A DNA stretch of 64,000 nucleotides from Mucilaginibacter sp. SJ (GCF_028993635.1 NZ_CP118631.1:2170001-2234000), one strand, 5' to 3'; shown: positions 51,107 to 60,641, counted from the stretch's first letter. Numbers and translations are program-made. Notes: a model not told the origin generated them from the letters alone.

Positions 51107-52177
51107 ATGTCTACACTATTCTCTCCCCTTAAAATAAAAAACATCGAACTAAAAAACCGCATCGTAGTATCGCCTATGTGCGAGTATTCAAGCCAGGATG
51201 GTTTTGCCAACGACTGGCACCTGGTACACCTTGGTAGCTTTGCTACAGGCGGTGCAGGGTTAATCATTACCGAAGCCGCCGCGGTATCCCCCGAAGGCCG
51301 CATTACCTTCGCCGACCTGGGTTTATATAAAGACGAACATGTTGAAAAACTAAAACAGATCACTGATTTTATAAAGGCTCAGGGGGCTGTTCCGGGCACA
51401 CAGCTGGCCCATGCAGGGCGTAAGGCAAGTCACCAGGAACCATGGAACGGCGGCAAACAGGTCCCTGCCAATCAGCCAAACGGCTGGCAAAGTGTTTCGG
51501 CAAGTGCCATTTCCTTTTTTGAAAATGAAGAGCCACCAGTAGCTTTAGATAAAGCGGGTATTGAAAAAGTAAAAGCCGATTTCAAAGCCGCTGCTAAACG
51601 GGCTGTTGATGCCGGTTTTCAAGTGATAGAATTGCATGGTGCACACGGATACCTGATCAATCAATTTCTTTCACCGTTCAGTAACCAACGTACAGACGAA
51701 TATGGCGGAAGCTTTGAAAACCGCATTCGTTTACTCCTCGAAATAATTGAAAGTGTTAAGGAAGTTTGGCCTGAAGAGAACCTCCTGTTTGTACGGATCT
51801 CGGCAACCGAATGGGTAGAAGGCGGCTGGACGGTCGGAGATTCTGTTGCATTAGCCAATATTTTAAAAGGAAAAGGTGTTGACCTGATTGACTGCTCAAC
51901 GGGCGGAAACATACCAAATGTTAAAATTCCGTTAACGCCGGGTTATCAAGTTGAATTTGCCGAAAAAGTTAAAAAAGAAAGCGGTATACTTACAGGTACG
52001 GTAGGTTTGATCACCAAATCGGACCAGGCTAACGAAATTATAGAAAACGAACGTGCCGATCTTGTGTTTTTTGCAAGGGAAATGCTTCGTGATCCACATT
52101 TTGCCCTGCGCGCTGCACATGAGCTTGGCGAGGAAATAAAATGGCCTGTTCAGTATGAACGCGCTAAATGGCATTAA
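51107..52177 (+). CDS. namA: Old yellow enzyme, NADH:flavin oxidoreductase of YqjM/NamA type
   Basis: ATG 51107 (MSTLFSPLKIKNIELKNRIV) is chosen; the frame upstream to 51074 is not typical. The 356-residue FMN barrel shows SPMCEYSSQDGFANDWHLVH (the YqjM-type Cys), QLAHAGRKAS and IELHGAHGYLINQFLSPFSN (the HGAHGYL active site). It reduces activated C=C bonds using NADPH and helps in electrophile and oxidative stress. A heptamer repeat starts 4 bp after its stop. Confidence 0.94.
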   Translation: MSTLFSPLKIKNIELKNRIVVSPMCEYSSQDGFANDWHLVHLGSFATGGAGLIITEAAAVSPEGRITFADLGLYKDEHVEKLKQITDFIKAQGAVPGTQLAHAGRKASHQEPWNGGKQVPANQPNGWQSVSASAISFFENEEPPVALDKAGIEKVKADFKAAAKRAVDAGFQVIELHGAHGYLINQFLSPFSNQRTDEYGGSFENRIRLLLEIIESVKEVWPEENLLFVRISATEWVEGGWTVGDSVALANILKGKGVDLIDCSTGGNIPNVKIPLTPGYQVEFAEKVKKESGILTGTVGLITKSDQANEIIENERADLVFFAREMLRDPHFALRAAHELGEEIKWPVQYERAKWH

Positions 52178-52180
52178 TTG

Positions 52181-52269
52181 GTTTATAGGTAATAGTTTAT
52201 GGTTCATAGCAAAACCTGAAACTATTTCCCCCAAAACCAGCCATGAACTATGAACCATAAACTATGAAC
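52181..52269. repeat. Heptamer-phased inverted repeat between namA and osmC genes
   Basis: The left arm is four 7-mers (52181-52208: GTTTATA, GGTAATA, GTTTATG, GTTCATA). The spacer is 33 bases. The right arm is four 7-mers (52242-52269: CATGAAC, TATGAAC, CATAAAC, TATGAAC), complementary in register. It starts 4 bp after one stop and ends 19 bp before the next ATG. The unit is that of the folC-start repeat. Confidence 0.85.
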
Positions 52270-52288
52270 TAATATAAAACCACACGCT

Positions 52289-52708
52289 ATGAAACGTACA
52301 GCAAATGCCCATTGGAATGGTACATTACAGGCCGGTCAGGGAGAGATCACTACCCAGAGCACTGTATTAAACAAAACCCAGTATTCATTTAAAACCCGCT
52401 TTGCCGATGGCATCGGTACTAACCCCGAAGAATTATTAGCTGCTGCTCATGCAGGCTGCTTTACTATGGCTGTTGGCGCTGCTTTAACCCAGGCAGGCTT
52501 TACTCCTAACGATTTAACTACCGATGCAATCCTTGACCTTGATATGCAGGCCTTAGAAGTTACAGGCATCCATTTAGAAATAAAAGGATCAGCAATTGAT
52601 GGTGTATCTGAAGAACAATTCAAAGAAATTGCCGAAGGCGCAAAAGCTAACTGCATTATTTCAAAAGCACTGAGTGTGCCAATTACTTTAAGTGTTACTT
52701 ACGCTTAA
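52289..52708 (+). CDS. osmC: OsmC-family peroxiredoxin
   Basis: The 139-residue protein matches classical Osm[41 protein letters not shown] (peroxidatic Cys) and [11 protein letters not shown] (resolving Cys). It reduces organic and lipid peroxides in the cytoplasm. With the Ohr at 8313-8789 it gives the strain two types of this family. It sits next to the NamA-type reductase, another stress enzyme. Confidence 0.94.
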   Translation: MKRTANAHWNGTLQAGQGEITTQSTVLNKTQYSFKTRFADGIGTNPEELLAAAHAGCFTMAVGAALTQAGFTPNDLTTDAILDLDMQALEVTGIHLEIKGSAIDGVSEEQFKEIAEGAKANCIISKALSVPITLSVTYA

Positions 52709-52726
52709 TTACATTTTACAAAATAC

Positions 52727-52761
52727 AAAAAGGGGATTGTGCTGCGCACGATCCCCTTTTT
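52727..52761 (+). terminator. Rho-independent terminator after osmC
   Basis: AAAAAGGGGAT pairs with ATCCCCTTTTT around a 13-base loop; the stem ends in a T-run. Confidence 0.9.
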
Positions 52762-52807
52762 GTTGGCACCTCTTGCCATCCCCTATCCACTCCTTTTTTA
52801 AATAACA

Positions 52808-52833
52808 AAGCCGCCGGCAAACCGGCGACTTTT
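52808..52833. terminator. GC-rich hairpin, likely terminator of the minus-strand gene
   Basis: GCCGCCGG (52810-52817) pairs with CCGGCGAC in a tight hairpin with CAAA loop, flanked by AAA and TTTT. It lies between convergent genes and can serve either strand. Confidence 0.75.
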
Positions 52834-52868
52834 CAGCACATATTAAATTAGGGGGTCAATAAATTATA

Positions 52869-53234
52869 TTACAGCATAAATACAAGCAACATGGTAATAT
52901 GGACCAGAACGCTGAATGCGAAAAAACCAAGTAGTGTACGGATACCGGAGCCGCCCATGCCGGCTATGATGTTGGCAAAGAATAACACGAGAGTTATTGC
53001 CAGTACTACTATCGGAGCATTGTAATAATACAGCAAGAAAGCAGGTACAGGTAAAAAGAGCACACCTTGTGAAACAAGTGAAAACATGAACCAAACTGTT
53101 TTATTAGGGGCCTGGCTATCGGCAAAGGCCATTAACTTATTCCAGGTATTGTTGTCGGCTTTAGTATTGGCGGTGTTAACGGTATTGGTATTTGCAGCGG
53201 TCCATTCAGGAGCATTTATTTTTAAAGTTGCCAT
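52869..53234 (-). CDS. Small membrane protein of unknown function
   Basis: The 121-residue protein has an N-terminal polar Asn/Thr-rich segment (TAANTNTVNTANTKADNNTW). Three membrane helices follow (about 46-68 FMFSLVSQGVLFLPVPAFLL, 70-92 and 98-119). I recall similar uncharacterised proteins in related genomes. It stands alone, with a heptamer repeat about 95 bp upstream of its start. Confidence 0.72.
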   Translation of the reverse strand: MATLKINAPEWTAANTNTVNTANTKADNNTWNKLMAFADSQAPNKTVWFMFSLVSQGVLFLPVPAFLLYYYNAPIVVLAITLVLFFANIIAGMGGSGIRTLLGFFAFSVLVHITMLLVFML

Positions 53235-53328
53235 GATTGTTATCTTTTAATGATACAAAGATGGCTGGTACCGCTTACCTGTAACATGACCATGGTGCGT
53301 TAAAAAAATGATCGTGGTCACTTTTAAA

Positions 53329-53363
53329 AAGCTGAAGGCTGAAAGCAGAAAGCTAAAAGCCAT
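53329..53363. repeat. Heptamer tandem repeat (AAGCTGA type)
   Basis: Five degenerate 7-mers (AAGCTGA, AGGCTGA, AAGCAGA, AAGCTAA, AAGCCAT) in one orientation lie in the gap between two minus-strand genes. The same unit is found at 14440-14467. Confidence 0.75.
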
Positions 53364-53450
53364 AGACAGTTCGTCCTAATAAAAACGGGTTACGGCATTT
53401 GAATATTCACCTACTAACGATAACATTGTCATAAGCTTTTGATTACTAAA

Positions 53451-55037
53451 TTAAAAAGCTTTATTTAAACCAGACTGATTCCCCGCCAAATCAATCGCTC
53501 TCACTGTTAGCTTGCCTTTACCCGCCGCACTCCTATCCACCATAAAATAATTTAACGGCGTAAAACCTATCCGTTTGCCATTATTGTAAATATTATAACC
53601 CAATACCCGCTTATTATCCTTAGATGCCTGCCATTTTAAGGTACCGGTAGCTTTAGCCAGTTTTACCTGCTTTGGGGCAGTGGGTGGTATTTTATCCGGG
53701 GCAAGTTGCGTCACACAGTTCATCAGCGCGCGAAAAGTGTGGTAAGTTCCCTTCCATATCTGGCCTTTAAGGGCTGTTTTATACTGTGGTTGTTTATCTA
53801 TACCGCCCTGGTACCAGTCGCCGTGTTCATGGTCAATGAGGTAGGTTTGTGTATATTGCCACAGGGTTTTAAACTTTTCAAAGTACTGGTGCTTATCCTG
53901 CGGATACCTGGCAGCCATAATGAGCAGCGTGTTAAGCCCTTCGGCCTGCGCCCACCAGTTCTTGGTATCCTCAGTAATGGTAAGTCCGGGCCTATCTTTA
54001 AAGTAATAGCCCTCATCGTAAAAACCGCCCACTTTATTATCCCAGCCATTATCCAACGCATCATCAACCATTTTTTTGCCCACCTGCAATGTTTTGGCAT
54101 CATCCTCTATACCTAAAGCATGTGAAGCCTCAAGCATGAGGTAGGCCGTTTCAACATTGTGCCCGTACGAAATATGATCAAGGCTATGATGCTGTTTATA
54201 AACGGTGCGGCTCGAATCGCGGTAGGATACCGGTGTCCAATCTGGTTGAAAAAACAAGATAAGATTTCCCCTATCATTAGTGATCTTATCACGCACCAGC
54301 ATTAACATTTCTTTCAGGCGGGTTTTAAGCAATTCATCCGGCCACACGCTGTACAATTCAGTAAATGCCTCCAGCAGGTGGATGGATGAGTTTTGATCTT
54401 TATAACCCGTTTCGGCAGTAGATTTTATGGTTGCATCCCTTACAATTGGTGTTCCATCACGCTGCATATGCTGATAGTAACCTTTATAAACCGGATCGTG
54501 GGCGTGTTTTTCCAGCCACCAAAAATCTTGCTTAGCCAAATTTAATGCACTGATATCGCCCGAGGCCTGGTAATATGCTGCAAGCGCGTAAATTGCAAAA
54601 GAATTGCCATAAGCTTCTTTAGGAGCAAAACCACCCTGTTTGGGGTTGCCTTGTCTATCCGTAAAAATGTAAAAGCCCCCGTATTGCTTATCCCACAGCA
54701 TATCCCTCAAAAATTCATAGCCATGACGAGCCCCCGTTATGTAATATTTTTTACCAGGAAAAAGCTCGGCAGCTTTACTGTTGCTCCAAATGTGGCGTGC
54801 CTGGGTCACTATCATTTTATCCTGGTTGCCTGTCGGCTTAAAATCGTAGGTGAAAGCGCTTAAAAATCCACCATCGGCAGTATCAATAGCAGCCGGGTAC
54901 CAGGGCTTGAGCAGTTCATTAACCATGGATGTTTGCATTTCCTGGGCTATGTTCTGCTTTTCGTTCTGATTATTTTGAGCAGATACCACCGAGGCAGTGC
55001 TTATTAAAGCCGAAAGCAAAATGATCTTCAATTTCAT
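53451..55037 (-). CDS. Secreted AGE-family (N-acylglucosamine 2-epimerase-like) sugar epimerase with C-terminal beta domain
   Basis: The 528-residue protein has a signal peptide (about 1-20). An alpha/alpha-barrel AGE domain spans about 30-430 (DGGFLSAFTYDFKPTGNQDK, TQARHIWSNSKAAELFPG, HSLDHISYGHNVETAYLMLE, WAQAEGLNTLLIMA) with its typical histidines. A fibronectin-III-like end domain spans about 450-528 (PPTAPKQVKLAKATGTLKWQ, VRAIDLAGNQSG). AGE enzymes such as cellobiose 2-epimerase isomerise sugars; most are cytoplasmic, so the signal peptide is unusual. It starts 3 bp after the GH9 stop, which links it to beta-glucan or glucomannan breakdown. Confidence 0.88.
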   Translation of the reverse strand: MKLKIILLSALISTASVVSAQNNQNEKQNIAQEMQTSMVNELLKPWYPAAIDTADGGFLSAFTYDFKPTGNQDKMIVTQARHIWSNSKAAELFPGKKYYITGARHGYEFLRDMLWDKQYGGFYIFTDRQGNPKQGGFAPKEAYGNSFAIYALAAYYQASGDISALNLAKQDFWWLEKHAHDPVYKGYYQHMQRDGTPIVRDATIKSTAETGYKDQNSSIHLLEAFTELYSVWPDELLKTRLKEMLMLVRDKITNDRGNLILFFQPDWTPVSYRDSSRTVYKQHHSLDHISYGHNVETAYLMLEASHALGIEDDAKTLQVGKKMVDDALDNGWDNKVGGFYDEGYYFKDRPGLTITEDTKNWWAQAEGLNTLLIMAARYPQDKHQYFEKFKTLWQYTQTYLIDHEHGDWYQGGIDKQPQYKTALKGQIWKGTYHTFRALMNCVTQLAPDKIPPTAPKQVKLAKATGTLKWQASKDNKRVLGYNIYNNGKRIGFTPLNYFMVDRSAAGKGKLTVRAIDLAGNQSGLNKAF

Positions 55038-55040
55038 AGC

Positions 55041-57539
55041 TTACTTTTTATTTAAAACATGATCGGCCGCTAAAACGAGGAACAGGTAATCGGTGGTACC
55101 TCCGCCCAAAACGTATTCGCCCTGCTGCCACAAATACGGCCAGTTTAGCAGTTCGGGAAAATCCGGACGGATAAGCGCCGTGCCGGATGTGATACCGCCG
55201 GGAATATATGAGCGGTCGGCCCGGTTAAAGCCGTACGCGGTTGTCATTGATTTTGAGCCCACGCCCGATACAAACGAAGCTGTATTGGAACCCGGATGGC
55301 AGCCCAGCACAAAATCAATGGCGTGCAGCATATAGGTATCACTAAAAACAGACGGAAAACCGGAGTATAAAAAGTATTGTTTATAACCAAAATTCTGGAT
55401 ACCCCATCCCGCTCCCCAAATATTGGGTTCGTACGGAACTCCATAAGGGGTTTTAGTTCCCTGCTGCTGAATTTGAGCATATAGTTTTTTTACTGCTTCG
55501 GTTATTTTGTTATGATAGTTTTGATCGCCGATCAACCCCATGGTGCGGCCAACCAGCCAGCCGGTGTTATCAATACTATTGGCTATCGCATCGGTATTGT
55601 TTACCAGGTAATCGGCATAGGTTTTATCTTTTGTAGCGATAAATAATTCTACCGCCAAAGCTATACGATGGCGCAAAGTCTGGTCAGGTGTGTTTTTCCA
55701 AACTTCCTGTGCTATTTGCAGGCATTGCTTAGCAAGTGTATCATTATAGCCCTTCATTACACGGCTTGCAGCAGCCAAGGCGGCGGCTGTTTCTAACGAA
55801 CGGCCAGGGTTTTCCTCCGTAAATACCCATCTGTCATCAGCTGCTGCAGGAGTTTTCAATACAGGATCGGTATTTGAAGCGTTGGTTACAAAAGGTTTGT
55901 TATCGGTGATGTTAGCGGCATCACCTAAAATGGTATACTGCCTGATGGTTGGCTCAATAACTCCCCGGTAAAAACGCCCCATGGCCTGGTAGCCGCCGGT
56001 AATGGCCAGCAAACCATGCTCAATCTGTTGCAGCATATCCGGTTTACCATCGGGCTGGTGAATTTCAACGATGCGGTTCTTTTGATCGATAGTTGTGTTA
56101 TCATATTTTACATCGAAAGCCTCATAAGCTAATGTAAGCCCATGCACTGTTTCGGCCTGCGACTCAACCCGCAGGTCAAAATCTCCTGCATCATGCCATG
56201 CACCACGGTCAAGAAATGGTACGTTATCGCCCGGTTTATATTTATTGAGCGTACTATGGCCCTGGATATATCCGTCGAAATGATTAGAATCAACCGGTGC
56301 CATGCGGGCATCATCCATATGGCATAAGCCGTGCCATACCCGGTATTTTTCGTTAACACGCATATGACACATTTGTATAGGCAGGAAATATGAAAGCGTT
56401 GGCTGCCATACATCGTTTTTAAACACATCGGTGCTGATCTGGAATGGCTCCGTTTGATAATCGCCATATTTCACCATGTATATACCCGGTTTGGTGATCT
56501 TTGTAAAATCAAATTGCAGGTAGTGGTACCTCAGAAAATCGCCCCAGTTATTAGGCATAGCTTTTAGAGTGGTTACCAGTCCGCCGTTTTCATCTATCCT
56601 CAGCAGCGAAACCGGCAATATTTTTTTATCATTTTTATCCAGTTCAATTACCGCTATTTTTTGCTGCACGGGATGATAGCCGACCTGCGATACCTGCACA
56701 ACCGGTTGCGATTGCCAGCCGTCGACAGCATTTGGGGTTACCAGCCATTCTATAGCATCTTTTGACGCGCCTTTCGACACTAATGAACGTACCACAAACC
56801 AGCCATTGTTATGCCTGGCGCGGCCATCCAACAATTGCAGGTTACCGCCCGAAAGGTTTTCGATAGTCATGCGCTGCAGATCGGTTTCAGGTGCTATAGT
56901 AAGCTTTCTGCCTACAGCCATGGGCATAACCTGGGTTTCGCCTTCTTTGTCGATATACGTTTGTCCATCGGCCTGTTGAGGGAATATGCCAAATTGTTTA
57001 TCCATGTAATAAGATTTGCCAAACAAAATCCCCGGAAATAACTCCAGGTTAAAACCCACTTTACCTATCCAGTTATCCGGTAGCGGTGTATCCAAATCAA
57101 CGATGATCCTGAACGCCTTTCCCGCAGGGATCACCCGAATACGATAAGCAAAATTCAGGTCCGGGTAGATGATAGGGTTGAAACCATGGCGGTTCATATC
57201 CGGGTTAGGGAACTCCATGCGTACACTTACCTCGCCGGTAGTTTTATTAACTACACGCTTACCTACTTTAGGTATAGGCGACCACTGACCCGGCGTTGGC
57301 TCCAGCCTGATATCACCATTGGTAGCTACACGCTGTCCGTTTTGAATAATGCCTACCCCTCCCTGGTGCCCTTCTGGATAAAAATCATGCGCAAGCATCA
57401 CGTTTACGCCCTTATATTCAAGATATTCCTGCGCGTTAAGCTTCATTAAGTTAGCAGCAGGCTTAACCTGTGCATACAAAAAACAGGGCAGTAAACAGCA
57501 GGCAGTAATAATCGCAGTGAAGGTAAATTTAGATCTCAT
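55041..57539 (-). CDS. Secreted glycoside hydrolase family 9 enzyme
   Basis: The 832-residue protein has a signal peptide (about 1-24), an extra N-terminal beta region (about 30-275) and a CelD_N-like immunoglobulin domain (about 280-375, VSQVGYHPVQQKIAVIELDK). The GH9 catalytic domain begins around GAWHDAGDFDLRVESQAETV, whose DAGD motif carries the base Asp. LGCHPGSNTASFVSGVGSKS and the final GEYVLGGGTTDYLFLVLAAD supply late catalytic motifs. It should hydrolyse beta-1,4-glucans or related oligosaccharides. It is the first gene of a two-gene operon with the AGE epimerase. Confidence 0.92.
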   Translation of the reverse strand: MRSKFTFTAIITACCLLPCFLYAQVKPAANLMKLNAQEYLEYKGVNVMLAHDFYPEGHQGGVGIIQNGQRVATNGDIRLEPTPGQWSPIPKVGKRVVNKTTGEVSVRMEFPNPDMNRHGFNPIIYPDLNFAYRIRVIPAGKAFRIIVDLDTPLPDNWIGKVGFNLELFPGILFGKSYYMDKQFGIFPQQADGQTYIDKEGETQVMPMAVGRKLTIAPETDLQRMTIENLSGGNLQLLDGRARHNNGWFVVRSLVSKGASKDAIEWLVTPNAVDGWQSQPVVQVSQVGYHPVQQKIAVIELDKNDKKILPVSLLRIDENGGLVTTLKAMPNNWGDFLRYHYLQFDFTKITKPGIYMVKYGDYQTEPFQISTDVFKNDVWQPTLSYFLPIQMCHMRVNEKYRVWHGLCHMDDARMAPVDSNHFDGYIQGHSTLNKYKPGDNVPFLDRGAWHDAGDFDLRVESQAETVHGLTLAYEAFDVKYDNTTIDQKNRIVEIHQPDGKPDMLQQIEHGLLAITGGYQAMGRFYRGVIEPTIRQYTILGDAANITDNKPFVTNASNTDPVLKTPAAADDRWVFTEENPGRSLETAAALAAASRVMKGYNDTLAKQCLQIAQEVWKNTPDQTLRHRIALAVELFIATKDKTYADYLVNNTDAIANSIDNTGWLVGRTMGLIGDQNYHNKITEAVKKLYAQIQQQGTKTPYGVPYEPNIWGAGWGIQNFGYKQYFLYSGFPSVFSDTYMLHAIDFVLGCHPGSNTASFVSGVGSKSMTTAYGFNRADRSYIPGGITSGTALIRPDFPELLNWPYLWQQGEYVLGGGTTDYLFLVLAADHVLNKK

Positions 57540-57742
57540 CAGGATAATGGGTTAACCGGTAATATGCAACAAGATATTGCATGGCTAAAAATACCTCTGT
57601 GACAAGAGCTCAGTATAATGATATATTAACCTTTTGTTGCCGATTTTATACAATAACAGGGATTTTACATTAAAAATCACTATTAATTAAAAACCACCTC
57701 GCAACAACACAATCAACTTATTACCAATTAATTAAAAATTAA

Positions 57743-57762
57743 AATACCTGATATTAGGTATT
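57743..57762. promoter_or_regulatory. Inverted repeat in the GH9/membrane-protein divergent promoter region
   Basis: AATACCT (57743-57749) and AGGTATT (57756-57762) flank GATATT in the 314-bp AT-rich gap 57540-57853. A related TAATACCTG lies at about 57803. It is a candidate operator for either divergent gene; the rest of the gap shows nothing else clear. Confidence 0.35.
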
Positions 57763-57853
57763 CATTTTGTTCAGTAATTAATTTAAATTTGATTACCAGT
57801 AATACCTGTGTGCCGAAAAAGGGATCAAAGAGTAGGCAACAATTATTAAACCG

Positions 57854-59014
57854 ATGGCCTTCCTGTTATGCTTAGCTGTAATAGCTTCACTGCTGTTACT
57901 GAACCCCTATTTAAAAAAACAAGTTTTTAAACTATTCGCGACTGCTTTTATTATACTTAGTTGCTTATCAGTTCATGCCCGGTCTGCAAACCCCGATAGT
58001 GTAAAAAATGCTGTGGGTAAAAAGGATTCCGTAACTAAAGCAACGTTTCTTCCTGATTCTATACTAACCATTTACAACCTGAGCGGACGGAAAGACTCGG
58101 CCAAGTTCAACGAGATAATTGCCATTAAGATCAAAACAGCGCTCCCTATAGATTCATTTAAAACACTTTATGTTGATGGCATAAAAGTTGGCACCACAGC
58201 CTTTTGGGATAGCAATAACTTTGAAAAAATAGCTTATTTCAGGGTAGATACATCTGTACAAAACCTGGCTGTTGATTTTTTAGCCAGTAAAGCTATTGAC
58301 AAAGCCCGCATCCCTGTGTACTTTTCGGTGGGTAACTCAAAAGGGTATATAACCCGGGGGGTAGTAAAAACACAACTTGAGGTTAAACAGAAAATAAGCC
58401 GGGTTTGGGTATGGATAATGGCCGTTATTATGGCCGGTTTCCTGGCCATGGGCTTAAAAAACAATATTTTAAAAGACGACAGCAATTTATACTACAGCCT
58501 GAGCCGCACACAACTTCTGTATTGGACGGTCATTTTTTCGGTCACTTACCTGTACATATGTAATGAAACGGGAGCCCTTCCTGATATCCCAGGTTCACTG
58601 CTGGCTATCCTGGGCATTAGTGCTGCAACTATGGCTACGGGAAAGGTTATCGAAAACGACCAAAAAACAAAAACGGAGATTGATCCCAAAGCCCATAGTG
58701 AAGGCTTTTTTCACGATATCCTATCCGACAGGAGCAGTATCAATATCCAGCGCCTGCAAAACGTGCTGTTCAATATCTTGTTCGGGCTAATCTTTATACA
58801 AAAAACCGTATCATCAAACCTGCTTCCCGATTTTGATAACAATATATTGCTGATGATGGGTATTAGCGCAGGCACTTATGCCGGCTTAAAAGCTACCGAA
58901 CCAACCAAAGACCAGCCAACAGAGCAACATGATTCAACTACCGTTGGAAATGAAAAACCAACCGACCAACCCGAAGGAGATGACAATAAAGGAAGTGGGG
59001 GTAAAACAAAATAA
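57854..59014 (+). CDS. Multi-helix membrane protein of unknown function
   Basis: The 386-residue protein has two N-terminal hydrophobic segments (about 2-20 and 24-42), and a soluble beta-rich domain (about 50-180, FNEIIAIKIKTALPIDSFKT). Four to five membrane helices follow: 185-203 (VWVWIMAVIMAGFLAMGLKN), 222-240 (TQLLYWTVIFSVTYLYICNE), 246-268 (GSLLAILGISAATMATGKVI) and a pair near 300-345. It ends in a Gln/Asp/Gly-rich tail. The SLSRTQLLYWTVI and LLAILGISAAT blocks recur in a widespread uncharacterised membrane family. A PixA/AidA-type gene lies next to it but convergently. Confidence 0.78.
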   Translation: MAFLLCLAVIASLLLLNPYLKKQVFKLFATAFIILSCLSVHARSANPDSVKNAVGKKDSVTKATFLPDSILTIYNLSGRKDSAKFNEIIAIKIKTALPIDSFKTLYVDGIKVGTTAFWDSNNFEKIAYFRVDTSVQNLAVDFLASKAIDKARIPVYFSVGNSKGYITRGVVKTQLEVKQKISRVWVWIMAVIMAGFLAMGLKNNILKDDSNLYYSLSRTQLLYWTVIFSVTYLYICNETGALPDIPGSLLAILGISAATMATGKVIENDQKTKTEIDPKAHSEGFFHDILSDRSSINIQRLQNVLFNILFGLIFIQKTVSSNLLPDFDNNILLMMGISAGTYAGLKATEPTKDQPTEQHDSTTVGNEKPTDQPEGDDNKGSGGKTK

Positions 59015-59044
59015 AAAAGCGTTTTAAAGCCGTTTAATGCAAAT

Positions 59045-59098
59045 CAGGCACAAGTCCGGTATCATATGATGACAAACCGGGCCTGTGCCTGTTCTTTT
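59045..59098. terminator. Hairpin between convergent genes
   Basis: CAGGCACA (59045-59052) and TGTGCCTG (59084-59091), with an inner CCGGT/ACCGG pair, form a stem followed by TTCTTTT. It likely ends the membrane-protein transcript. Confidence 0.7.
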
Positions 59099-59117
59099 AA
59101 TTGGGGTTTAAGCTTGG

Positions 59118-59666
59118 TTAGCTTTGTACGGTAACGGTTGGATCCCAGTAATAGTAACCAAATAATACCGGATCGTTAACACCTCTTTGGCGTACATAAA
59201 GTGCAAACTGAACGTTGTATTGTTCGGTGCCTTTGCTAATTACGGTAGCCTGGTTAAACCAAAAATATTGGTCTGAGAACCCAACAGGAAGTGCAGTACC
59301 ATTAGTTGGTAAAATACCTGTGCGGTTGTATACACTGAAGGTTTCACCATCAAATACCACATCTTGTGCATACCATGCTAATTTGTAAATAACCACGGCC
59401 GAATCAAAATTACCATACTCCGATACTGCATACCAGCGTATAACGTCACCTACATCAGCTTTGATGTTAAGGTCGGCCCCGCCCGAACCTGTAATAGTAT
59501 TACCACGGGTTGCAACCATATACATATAGTTATGAGGCAAGCCTGTAGGATTGTTAGGATCCTGGCTTGGGTTTGGATAATCGGTAGTAATTGCATCGGT
59601 ATCGATAACTACCTGGATGTTGATGATCTCCTGCGAGGTGGAGAGAAATTCACTGTTAATTGCCAT
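59118..59666 (-). CDS. PixA/AidA-family protein
   Basis: The 182-residue protein lacks a signal peptide and matches the inclusion-body protein family of PixA (Xenorhabdus) and AidA (Burkholderia). The pattern is EIINIQVVIDTDAITTDYPN, LPHNYMYMVATRG, SGGADLNIKADVGDVIRWYA and a middle FDSAVVIYKLAW. Members form crystalline inclusions or are strongly quorum-sensing controlled in other bacteria; their biochemical role is unknown. Family membership is clear. The gene stands alone with a 411-bp upstream gap that holds an inverted repeat. Confidence 0.85.
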   Translation of the reverse strand: MAINSEFLSTSQEIINIQVVIDTDAITTDYPNPSQDPNNPTGLPHNYMYMVATRGNTITGSGGADLNIKADVGDVIRWYAVSEYGNFDSAVVIYKLAWYAQDVVFDGETFSVYNRTGILPTNGTALPVGFSDQYFWFNQATVISKGTEQYNVQFALYVRQRGVNDPVLFGYYYWDPTVTVQS

Positions 59667-59909
59667 GACTAAAAGGGTTATTAGGATAAATAAATGCCCC
59701 TACTCTTTAAAGGATTTTCGGGTTAGCTCCTGTGATCAGAGCGAAAAAGACCGAAGCGCTTCTTAACCGGTTTTTCTTATTCGCTTATCACAATACAAAC
59801 CTCCGCTTATTTAAACAGGCTTATTAGAGATAAAATACTTAATAAATAAAATAAGTATTTATACGTATGTAAACCATAAAAACACCCTTTCACACTATTT
59901 CACACCTAC

Positions 59910-59917
59910 TAACTTTG
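59910..59917 (+). promoter_or_regulatory. Candidate Bacteroidota -7 promoter box
   Basis: TAACTTTG matches the TAnnTTTG consensus. A weak TTTC lies about 20 bases upstream in place of a -33 TTTG. It would drive the lipoprotein gene at 60078 with a leader of about 150 bases that contains the inverted repeat at 59963-60003. Confidence 0.4.
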
Positions 59918-59962
59918 CGGTATAGGAAAACCAACAGAAAACAAAGCGAACAATAAATAATT

Positions 59963-60003
59963 AGTGAGAAATTTTTTCACAGTAGTATAAATAATTTCTC
60001 ACT
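59963..60003. promoter_or_regulatory. Perfect 11-bp inverted repeat in the PixA/lipoprotein gap
   Basis: AGTGAGAAATT (59963-59973) is perfectly complementary to 59993-60003 around 19 bases. It lies in the divergent 411-bp gap 59667-60077, downstream of a candidate -7 box. It may be an operator or a leader hairpin; nothing else is recognised in the gap. Confidence 0.5.
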
Positions 60004-60077
60004 TATATAATTTATTATTATCAACATAAAATACAAATAATACAACTATATTACCTGCATATTAAACCTATTATATC

Positions 60078-60626
60078 ATGAAAAAACGACCTCTTAATTT
60101 ATTCAGACCAATTGCTGCCGCGATTACTATTTGCTTGTTTTTTGCCATGACGTCATGCAGGCAAGCCACCAAATTTGCCCAGGTAAAGTATACCGCTACA
60201 CAGATTAATCACTGGCTCGACTCGGCCAAAACCGACAATTTTGTTTTTCAGTTTTACAGCCCCCAGGTTGATGATGTTAAAAAGCCATATCAGCTTGTAT
60301 CATATATCCTTGATACAGCCGGAGGCTATCTTAACCCGGTGCATCCTGATACATTGGCTGTTACAAAAGACACGCTGATTAACTTAGTCGGCCCCGTGGT
60401 TTTAGGCAATACGTATCTTACTAAAAAAGCGATTGTAGCGATCATCTCAACCGATAGCGGAAAAAAACGTGATTATGACTTCCTGGTTTTTACTCCTAAG
60501 ATCATAGCCTCCAACCAGCACCTTGTATACGCCATCAGCCTCATAAAAAACGGTGTACCTATTGACTACCGCGACTCAGACACCGGTGATGTTGATTCAA
60601 ATCCATCACCTCCGGCAAAAATGTAA
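60078..60626 (+). CDS. Putative lipoprotein of unknown function
   Basis: The 182-residue protein has a type II signal with lipobox FAMTSC (Cys about residue 27). The mature part has HWLDSAKTDNFVFQFYSPQV and a Pro/Ser-rich end (DSNPSPPAKM). No domain is recognised. It lies 15 bp before the 7TM gene and so probably belongs to the same transcript as the three-gene signalling unit that follows; it could be a signal-sensing partner. Function unknown. Confidence 0.75.
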   Translation: MKKRPLNLFRPIAAAITICLFFAMTSCRQATKFAQVKYTATQINHWLDSAKTDNFVFQFYSPQVDDVKKPYQLVSYILDTAGGYLNPVHPDTLAVTKDTLINLVGPVVLGNTYLTKKAIVAIISTDSGKKRDYDFLVFTPKIIASNQHLVYAISLIKNGVPIDYRDSDTGDVDSNPSPPAKM

Positions 60627-60641
60627 TAGCGTTAAAAACTG

